From assembly GCA_030762175.1 (NCBI GenBank), contig CM060831.1, positions 83,180,001 to 83,244,000 of the forward strand: 64,000 nucleotides of DNA. Reading direction: 5' to 3'. Made by a program: the position numbers and the translations under genes. The notes beneath the pieces were generated by a model. That model was given only the letters and a program-made list of their open reading frames with translations. It was not told where the DNA came from and ran no database searches. Shown here piece by piece: positions 57,353 through 64,000 of the stretch; the first letter of the stretch is position 1, and every line of letters begins with the position of its first letter. This stretch comes from Metallyticus violacea. Its lineage: Eukaryota > Arthropoda > Insecta > Mantodea > Metallyticidae.

Positions 57353-57391
<39 letters not shown>
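57353..57391. repeat. (GA)n microsatellite inside mariner element 6
   Basis: About 38 bp of GA, where the other mariner copies have only a few GA units (element 4: gagagagaag; element 1: about nine units). Confidence 0.95.
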
Positions 57392-57396
<5 letters not shown>

Positions 57397-58052
57397 CTGC
57401 AAACCACTGTTACAGGAGATGAAACTATGGTTCTCTACTATGATCCCTTGTCCAAAAGAGAATCAATGGAGTGACGTAAACCTGACGAAGCAGGCCAAGG
57501 TCACTCAGTCAACCAAGAAGATCATGGCTACAATCTTTTGGGACTGTGAAGGAATATTCTTCATTGACTTCAAGGAGAGGAACACCGCAGTAAATGGGGA
57601 GTACTATGCTGGCCTACTGCACAGACTGCGTGCTTCCATCAAAGAGAAAAGGCGAGGAAAGCTGAGTGGTGGTGTGCGCCTTCTTCACGACAACGCGCCT
57701 GTGCACACAGCTCTTGTTGCAAAGGAAACTGTGAAGAAATGTGGCTTCAAGGAGATTGACTATCCCCGATACAGCCCAGATCTAGTCCCTAGTAACGATT
57801 TCCTCTTCTCAAAACTCAAAAAGGACTTTCGAGGAAGGAAATTTAAGTGTGACAAGAAGTGATGGATGCTGTTTATGCCCATTTTGCAAATGAAACTTCT
57901 GACTGTTTTTTCTTTGGGGGGGGGGATTGAAATGCTAATTGAAAAACGTGAGAAGTGTATTGCAGTAACTATATTGAAAAGTGAAATGTAGTTATTGTCT
58001 TTATCATACCTAGAAAATGGTTAGGCCGGAAACTTTTGGACCTACCCTCGTA

Positions 58053-58499
58053 AGCACATATGTTTTATACATTGTGTTTATACCCTTGCATATTTTGCTT
58101 ATGTTATTATAAGCAATAACATTAGTTATTTTATTGATATTACTATTTCTCTATAAACGTTTCTTACTTAGTAAGAATTTATTACTTTGTAAATACTCCT
58201 CCTTTGATTTAGCCCTAATCTGCCTTTACGATGCATTTATTTATTTTACATGCATCATCAAACCAGATATCACTTTTAATGTTGTTCTTTTTTTTTTACT
58301 TTCATCCCTTTCCTCACCAATAAACAATAAAATTCAAATGTTGATTGCTTTGGATTGATAAGTATTTAACTAGATGGATATGCTTTTAGTTAGGTTATAA
58401 AATTCAAATAAGTTAAATGACATGTATATATTGTCACATGCATGACCAAAGTTACCGAACGGCAAACAGCAGCATTGAGTGAAGAGACGTGTTGAGTTT
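58053..58499. other. No recognisable feature
   Basis: About 450 bp, AT-rich. A 74-codon hydrophobic plus frame at 58134-58358 is probably composition-driven. Confidence 0.4.
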
Positions 58500-58810
58500 C
58501 TGCTACGGCCTAATATAGTTTCTCGATCGCCTAGAGGGGGGTCTTTATATTATGTAATATTTATCAACGCCCTAGGTTTATTGTAGCAACCAATGAACAT
58601 AGAGTACGTAGGTGTCAGAGTCTTTCTCTAGCATCCGTCATCGTCCAAGTTCAGCATAATCCGCTTGTTGCTAAGCGGAAGATTGCGTAACGTTAAATTC
58701 CTTAAAACGTCATCGGAAGTGGTAAACCAAATGGGATTTTGTTTAGTAACTTGGACTTTTTGATTCAGCTGGGCTAACAAAAGCATAAAATGTTGAAGTA
58801 AAAAAAGTTA
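58500..58810. mobile_element. Long-TIR MITE, copy 2, one arm lost
   Basis: Matches the complement of 49086-49440 in order: tcaacgccctagg, caaccaatgaacat, ttgttgctaagcggaagattgcg, aaattcc, catcggaagtggtaaacc, gattcag, ataaaatgttgaag. The left inverted arm present in copy 1 is missing or too diverged to see. The outer boundary is approximate. Confidence 0.65.
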
Positions 58811-59972
58811 ACTTTTCTCTTAACGATTTTGACCATTTATAAGTTAATGGGTCCCTCGGCCGTACATGTGACAATGCTAGACGTATTTAAATTAGATTCA
58901 TTAATTTAATTGTAGATTGGCACCTCACATGTATGTAACTGCATTTTGCTGTAAATAGTAACAAGTAATACGACGAGAGTGATGTTTATTAGTACTACTT
59001 CACGAGTAAATTAAGAATTTAAATATAATTCCTTTAAAATTGGCTTACAAAATTGTAATAATTGTGTGTTTGTACATAACCTTTTCAGGCAATCTTGAAA
59101 CAGATGAATGTCGATTGTCAGTAATGTAAATAGAGAAGAGCAAAATACGCATTTAGGACTGTTTCATGAATAGATTAAGAACAAAAGTTATATATTATAT
59201 ATATAAGTCGCGCACAGAATGTTAACACTTGCATAAAATGTTATACTTATGCATATGTATTCTATTCAGAAACCGCGAGACTGAAATGGACAAAAGTCGA
59301 TTACTACATTACTACAGTCGCTACCGTTCGATTTTCTAACACCAATTGAGGGAGGGAAAAAAAAAAAAAAAAAAAAAAAAAAGTGTCTTTATTTATTTAT
59401 ATTTTGTACTCTTTGGTTTGGAATTCCTAATGAAAGACCAATTTGCACATTTGACGCATCACCAATACGCTTTGAAGAATCCTCCATTTTGCGTTATGAT
59501 TGTCGATTGTCCATGCTTTTGTCAATAATGCGTGTTTAGGAATTATATAGTGGAAGTATAGAGTTGGCTACACTGATCACAAGACAAATGCACGTCGCGT
59601 GATAAAACGGATTTGATAATTTTTTTCCGATAATTTCATTCCGTAATCCAGCTGTGAATTGATCAAAATTCAAAATTTGTTTCGTTTCATTGGTCTATTT
59701 TAAGACAACGTTACATGAGTGAAATAGTCATATTAATTCTTCACTGTCCTTGGATGTATTTGTTAAGAAGTACTATTTTTCAATATAACCTCCTTGCAAA
59801 TCTGTATAGCGATGAGGTGCTACCTTTAATGTCGTACGTCACCCAGACAGCTTGGAGATGGCTGTCTCATTCTTGACATTTATCAACTATTCACACAGGT
59901 GCAACACCTAACTATATCATGCTTTTAACATTACAAAACAAACCTTATTGCATTTTCATATTATCTCATTAT
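58811..59972. other. AT-rich sequence with a poly(A) tract
   Basis: About 1.16 kb. A 24-base A run at 59358-59381 and (TA)n near 59190-59204. No coding signal was recognised. Confidence 0.45.
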
Positions 59973-60253
59973 CACCGCCATGGGTAGCTGAGGTCGTTAA
60001 GGAGCGGACTCGTAAGCGAGAAGTCTGGAGTTCGATTCCGATAGGACCGTCCTCATTGACTGAGGTTTTTTCTAGGTTTTCTCAGTCCTCATAAATGCCA
60101 AATGTCGGGGAGGTACCGTAAACTTAGGCCTGGAACGCTTCCTACTACAAATAAATGATTCTTTCTCAATATATCATTTCATTTCACGGATCATCAGTGT
60201 TCACCGCCTGTGGTACCTTAGGAGTAAAAAACGGGCGTTAAACACTATTATAA
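59973..60253 (+). mobile_element. SINE A copy 9
   Basis: Plus-strand SINE A with head ccgccatgggtagctgagg, B-box-like gagttcgattccg, body and tail acgggcgttaaacac followed by an A/T run. More substitutions than copies 6 or 8. Confidence 0.88.
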
Positions 60254-60729
60254 AAAATAATTACATACTTCTTGAGAAGACTTTAGATCTATTTCTAGTT
60301 TTTGGATCAACATATTAAAAAGTATCAATTTTATCTTTGTTATAATTTAGGTTGTTCTGTTTTAGGAATTTTGGCATAAACTATGTTGTATTTTGATGCA
60401 AAGCTATGAATTTTTACATAAATTTTCTGTAGTTTCTTTCCAATATTTTTTTTTTGGTGTCCCCTATCCTAAAACCAAAAGTAACAATTCCTACAACAGT
60501 TGCAGTGTAAATGTAATTCCAACTACAGAATCCCACATTTAGTATGAATGTATAAATGACAGATCTTACACTCTTGCTCCTTAATTAACTAGTTAACTTC
60601 ATTCCCTTTGATGTTGGCGACTCTTGAATCATCGACCGACGACATTAAATTTACTAATGACATCTCAAATGCAATTTATTGTACTCAAAACCTTTTCTAA
60701 GGTTTCACAACAATTCCCATAAGGGAGGG
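60254..60729. other. No recognisable feature
   Basis: About 480 bp, AT-rich. Confidence 0.4.
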
Positions 60730-62065
60730 GGGCACGACTACGGTCGTTGTTTGGGGAAAAATATGGTGCTGCCATCTGGTCAAACACCTACTTTGAGACT
60801 AATGACAGCCATCACCCTCGAAGTAGTTCCCTTCCACACGTATACACCGGTCCCAGCGATTCTGCCATTTTCCAAATGCATCTTGGAAGTCATGTTCTTT
60901 GAGGGTGTTTAGCACAGACAGCGTTTCTTCTTGAACCCTCTCAATTTTGTCGAATCGACGTCCTTTCAACTTGATTTTCAGTTTGGGAAATAGAGGGAAG
61001 TCGCAGGGTGTCGAATAGGCGAGTAAGGTGGGTGGGGGACAACCGTCATGTTGTTTTTTGTCAAAAAGCTCCTGGTGAACAAGGAATTGTGACAGGGTGC
61101 ATTAACGTGATGCAACAGCCAGTTCTCTTGTCGCCAAAGTTCGGGCTGTCGTCTCCGCACATCGCAAAACGTCACAGTAGTACGTGCAATTCACTGTTTG
61201 ATTTAGTGGGACGAATTCTTTGTGCACAATCCCCTTGTATGTATCAAAGAAAACGAGGAGCATGCTTTTGACTTAGCTCTTCACTTGTCTCGCTTTTTTT
61301 TTTTTTTTTTTTTTTTTTTTTTGTCTTGGCGAGTTCGGGCTCTTCCACTGGGAGGATTGTTGTTTTGTCTCAGGGTCATAAGCGTACATCCAGCCCTCGT
61401 CGCCGGTGATGACCCTGGACAAGAAGGTTGGGTCATCGGATACGGCCTGACGAAGCTCCGAGCAAACTTCAACACGCTGCCTAAGCCTTCTGATCAGCAG
61501 TCAGGATTCTTGACACTAATTTTGTGGCGACACGATGCATGCCCAACTAATCAGTTAAAATTCGTTGGCATGTCCCTAACTAATTTCCACTTCATGAGCA
61601 AGGTCTTCAATGGTTCAACGTCGATCCTCATGAAGGAGGTGTTGAACTTTGGCAACAATGTCAGGCGTTGCGCAGCTGACGGGCCTACCGGTGCGAGCAT
61701 CGTCTTCAATAGCTGTACGGCCGACCCTGAACCGAGCATGCCACTCAAACACATGTGTACGGCTCAAGCTTTGTCCCCCAAATACTTGTTGAATCATTGC
61801 GAGGGTCTCCGTAACATTTTCCCCGACATTTGCACAGGATTTTATGCACACTCTCTGTTCTAATCTTGGATCCATTGTAAAATCGCACTCACTACACACA
61901 GAGTATCATGAAAAGTACTACAGAATCTCAACACATCTACCCAGCTGCATGAAACTTTAAACACTCACTCATCAGATGTGCTAGGGTTACCTTCTAGTGA
62001 TACAAAACTCTACTGCAACTATTATCGAGATGGCAGCGCCAGTCCCGAATATTATGAATACCTCG
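60730..62065 (-). mobile_element. Mariner element 7, a different DD34D subfamily
   Basis: The minus-strand transposase spans 60799-61875 (about 358 codons; family about 345): start MDPRLEQRVCIKSCANVGE, then FEWHARFRVGRTAIEDDAR, AYDPETKQQSSQWKSP, WLLHHVNAPCHNSLFTR, VVPHPPYSPIRHPATS, and a C terminus ending FEGDGCH before a stop complement at 60799-60801. The second and third catalytic Asp are Val and Thr, and a 31-base T tract (61291-61322) breaks the centre. The high end (attatgaatacctcg, then TA at 62066-62067) lies inside mariner element 8. The low-end repeat was not found; the left boundary is approximate. Confidence 0.85.
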
Positions 62066-62067
62066 TA

Positions 62068-62268
62068 TTTTACCACCGAGTCATTTTTTCAAGTTTGGGA
62101 ACAGAAAATAATCCGAGGCTGCTAAATTGGGCGAATAGGGTGCATGAGGAAGTAATTAGAACTTTAACTCATTAATTTTGGCCATCACACTAACGGGTGT
62201 GTGAACTGGTGCAATGTGTTGATGAAACAAAACTTTCTTTTTCACCAAAATCGGCCTTTCTTCTTCTT

Positions 62269-62299
<31 letters not shown>

Positions 62300-62663
62300 A
62301 TTTCATCACTGAAACGCTGCAGTAAGTTGACATAATTCTCGCCGTTGCTTTTTTTTACTTTTTAAAGATAATGGATGAAAAGTATCCCACGCGAATCCTA
62401 AGAAATGGCGCCATGACTTTGTCTGCAGATGGAACTGTCTTCGTCTTCTTTGGAGCCGATTCTCCCTTTTCAGTCCACTGTTTTGATTGTTCTTTTGTCT
62501 TAGGTGTGAAGTGATGGGCCCATGTGTTATATTTGGTTATGAATCGACGCAGAAGCTCGGCTTTATTGCTGTGAAACATTCTCACGACACTTTTTGTTCC
62601 ATTGTGAGCAAACACAATTCCCATCATGCGTACAGCTTTCCCATGTCCAAATTTTAAAGTCAA
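62068..62663 (-). mobile_element. Mariner element 8 fragment, interrupted by element 7
   Basis: The minus strand encodes the middle of another mariner transposase: VRMFHSNKAELLRRFITK and AHHFTPKTKEQSKQWTEK (frame 62355-62663). A CTT tract follows (62261-62297), then a shifted frame with LLPHAPYSP-like and DYFLFPNL-like blocks (62090-62250). Both ends are missing. The low side ends exactly at the TA where element 7 begins, which suggests element 7 inserted here and the rest was later lost. Confidence 0.75.
62261..62297. repeat. (CTT)n microsatellite
   Basis: About 37 bp of CTT inside the mariner element 8 coding remnant. Confidence 0.95.
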
Positions 62664-62666
62664 GTA

Positions 62667-62710
62667 TGCGAAGTACGAGGGTAGGTGAATAATTTTCCGG
62701 CCTCGATAAT
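62667..62710 (+). mobile_element. Isolated mariner left end
   Basis: TA then cgagggtaggtgaataatt and ttccggcctcg: a left terminal repeat related to mariner elements 1-6, facing right, with no transposase behind it. Confidence 0.6.
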
Positions 62711-63213
62711 AAATCTCGTCTTATCCAGCATCACGTACCACTGTACCTTATCCGAATACTCCATTCCTACCTCACCAATAGATCCTTTGCTGTCTCCCAC
62801 TTATATTACACTACTAAGTAAGTAAATTGATTAAAAAAGGCTAAGGAGTCCTTTCTTTATGCTTACATCGCGCACAATTAAATATCACAACAGTGCGCTT
62901 GTCTGAAGGTACGTGGACTTTAGCATTGCTAAACAAAAACATCACAGCTGCAACTTTTGATTGTTCGAACCCTTTTCACTGGACACCCGTATCTGTTTTA
63001 TACTCGTAGCTAGAGGTATTGTCTTTGCTGTTAGCGATTAACATTCAAAGCGACTCGAATAGAGCTATGGACCAAAGTTTAGACTGGGCAAACTTTTTGA
63101 TCTGGTCGAAAACCAAATATCGGACCAACATCGTTCTTGCTGGCTGCCTGTGATTGGTCGCACGGTTAATTCACCATACTAATGTAATTATCAGTACACT
63201 TTTACAGAAACTC
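62711..63213. other. 3' flank of the transporter gene, nothing else supported
   Basis: About 500 bp between the isolated mariner end and the 3' end of the transporter gene. No repeat or frame was recognised. Confidence 0.4.
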
Positions 63214-63219
63214 TTTAAT
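63214..63219 (-). promoter_or_regulatory. Candidate polyadenylation signal (ATTAAA)
   Basis: The complement of tttaat gives ATTAAA about 50 bp after the stop codon of the transporter exon on the same strand. It is a common variant signal, but a chance match is possible in AT-rich DNA. Confidence 0.3.
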
Positions 63220-63269
63220 TATTCTACAAAAATAGCGTATACACACAACTACCTGCTTTTTTACATTTT

Positions 63270-63524
63270 TCAACTCTCAGGAGAACTTGATTCTTGCAAC
63301 GACTCCTTTCCCTGTTTTTGCATCTGTATTTGCTCATCATGCAGAAGCTTGTCAATGTAATGGCTGTTGCGGTGTTGTAGAACCGTCACCATAGAGATAG
63401 TTCCGGCAATGTTCACCAGAGTGAGACATCGGTCGATGAGCCAATCTACAGCCAGGATGACAGCTGTATGGTATTGCGGAACACCCAAACTTATGAGAAT
63501 TATCTCCAGCATGAGAATGCCGCC
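63270..63524 (-). CDS. Last coding exon of an SLC1-type (EAAT-like) transporter gene
   Basis: The minus strand gives an open 84-residue exon preceded by a splice acceptor (aaaatatttcag, exon from 63524) and ending TGA at 63270-63272. It starts GGILMLEIILISLGVP, matching the end of hairpin 2 and transmembrane helix 8 of sodium/dicarboxylate (glutamate) transporters. The next block AVDWLIDRCLTLVNIAGT aligns with AVDWFLDRLRTTTNVLGD of typical EAATs. The Asp after WLI, the Thr and the Asn are kept. The Arg that binds the acidic side chain (R397 in GltPh) is Leu, and the final Asp that binds sodium (D405 in GltPh) is Thr. A polar, Gln/Ser-rich tail follows (QMQKQGKESLQESSSPES). The exon begins in phase 0. 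Upstream exons lie beyond the window. It may be a changed-specificity paralogue or an early pseudogene; the open frame and intact acceptor favour the former. Confidence 0.8.
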   Translation of the reverse strand, partial: GGILMLEIILISLGVPQYHTAVILAVDWLIDRCLTLVNIAGTISMVTVLQHRNSHYIDKLLHDEQIQMQKQGKESLQESSSPES

Positions 63525-63643
63525 CTGAAATATTTTTCATTCAATTAATTGCTGTCAATTTATTGTGGGACGTAAATGCGGAAACAAAATACATTTTAGG
63601 ATTAAAATATTTTGACAGAGGTGGGTATATCTTCACCAAAATA

Positions 63644-64000
63644 CAGAGTGATTCAAAATGATGGACACACTTTCAGTTGGCTATACTTCCTGAACTATGT
63701 GTTGTATTTTAATTCTGTAAATTACATTTGATTTACATACATGGAGGTATACAAATGTTCAATATGCCCCCTTCCGGCTGCATGGATAATATCTAGACGG
63801 TGGCTGAATTCATCCCACACTCGATGAAGAATGTCTTGCGTCATTGAGTTCAAAGCTGTGATAGGGTTTCTTAAGTCATTCAAATTCGTAGGAAGAGGTG
63901 GTACGTAAACTGCATCTTTCATGAACCCCCACAAGTGGAAATCGCAGGGTGTGAGAACAGGAGACCTCGGTGGCCAGAACAGAAGTGCAAAGTCTTCCTT
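63644..64000 (-). mobile_element. Tc1/mariner-type transposon, left part, in the transporter intron
   Basis: After TA at 63642-63643 comes cagagtgattcaaaatgatgg, a terminal repeat. The minus frame 63722-63934 reads MWGFMKDAVYVPPLPTNLND and TQDILHRVWDEFSHRLDII, then AAGRGHIEHLY, the C-terminal part of a DUF4817-type Tc1/mariner transposase (after the FFLWG block). The element runs out of the window. It lies in the intron upstream of the last transporter exon, in the same orientation as that gene. Confidence 0.8.

Larger units (their letters stand above)
56460..58050 (+). mobile_element. Mariner element 6 (DD34D) carrying a SINE A
   Basis: Plus-strand mariner between TA at 56458-56459 and 58051-58052, with right repeat ccggaaacttttggacctac. 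Transposase: N-terminal part 56704-56973 (PENIALVEGEIMEDRRLKV, YKTTVLRIIHEHLN). The gene is then interrupted by SINE A copy 8 at 57032-57339, just before the first Asp region (GDETMVLYY). The catalytic part continues at about 57400-57862 (WDCEGIFFIDFKERN, LHDNAPVHTALVAKE, PRYSPDLVPSNDFLF; the third Asp is shifted or replaced by Asn). The longest open frame in the window (57206-57862, 218 codons) starts in the antisense SINE and runs into the transposase; it is accidental. Confidence 0.92.

Noticed and set aside
57206..57862. 218-codon frame, longest in the window
   Set aside because: It joins antisense SINE A sequence, a GA microsatellite and part of a broken mariner transposase. It is an accident of nesting.
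61222..61863. 213-codon plus-strand frame
   Set aside because: It lies antisense to the mariner element 7 transposase and includes its T tract (Phe run).

Overview
This is an AT-rich, intron-poor-looking stretch of an animal nuclear genome, almost certainly an insect. It is built mostly of decayed and nested mobile elements, with one recognisable host-gene exon near the right end. Evidence for an insect: mariner, Tc1, DD41D mariner-like and PIF/Harbinger transposases, a Penelope-like GIY-YIG endonuclease, a Polinton/Maverick remnant, a non-LTR retrotransposon, two abundant tRNA-headed SINE families, many simple-sequence tracts and a spliced exon of an SLC1-type transporter. The SINE and mariner sequences recall cockroach (Blattodea, perhaps Periplaneta) repeats; that is from memory and was not searched. 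There are no rRNA genes, no bacterial operons and no CRISPR array.

Layout. 1-8.7 kb: SINEs of both families, a DD41D element nested in a SINE, a mariner (6975-8185) and a hAT-type zinc-finger fragment. 8.7-15.3 kb: a SINE ending in a 220-bp GAA tract, then minus-strand Polinton pieces (DNA polymerase B, adenain-type cysteine protease, minor capsid protein) between a SINE and a truncated mariner. 15.3-23 kb: a DDE transposase, a full-length DD41D element, four SINE B copies and a long-inverted-repeat element inserted in one of them. 23-34 kb: an LTR-like dispersed repeat in two copies, a Penelope endonuclease fragment, a SINE in a CTA microsatellite and decayed transposases. 34-37.3 kb: a PIF/Harbinger element whose transposase gene is split by a SINE B. 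37.3-54.8 kb: three mariners, a third DD41D element, a Harbinger remnant, a near full-length Tc1 transposase, a long-TIR MITE and more SINEs. 55-58 kb: a LINE reverse transcriptase and a mariner carrying a SINE A. 58-62.7 kb: a second long-TIR MITE and nested mariners of two other subfamilies. 62.7-64 kb: the minus-strand last coding exon of an excitatory-amino-acid-transporter-like gene, with another transposase fragment in its upstream intron.

All transposase and polymerase genes seen are broken by stops, frameshifts or deletions. The nesting gives a relative order in several places: SINE A, then DD41D, then SINE B at 0.6-1.9 kb; mariner then SINE A at 56.5-58 kb; Harbinger then SINE B at 34-37 kb; SINE B then a foldback element at 20.3-21.2 kb. 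The only candidate for a living host function is the transporter exon, and it lacks two residues normally needed for substrate and sodium binding.
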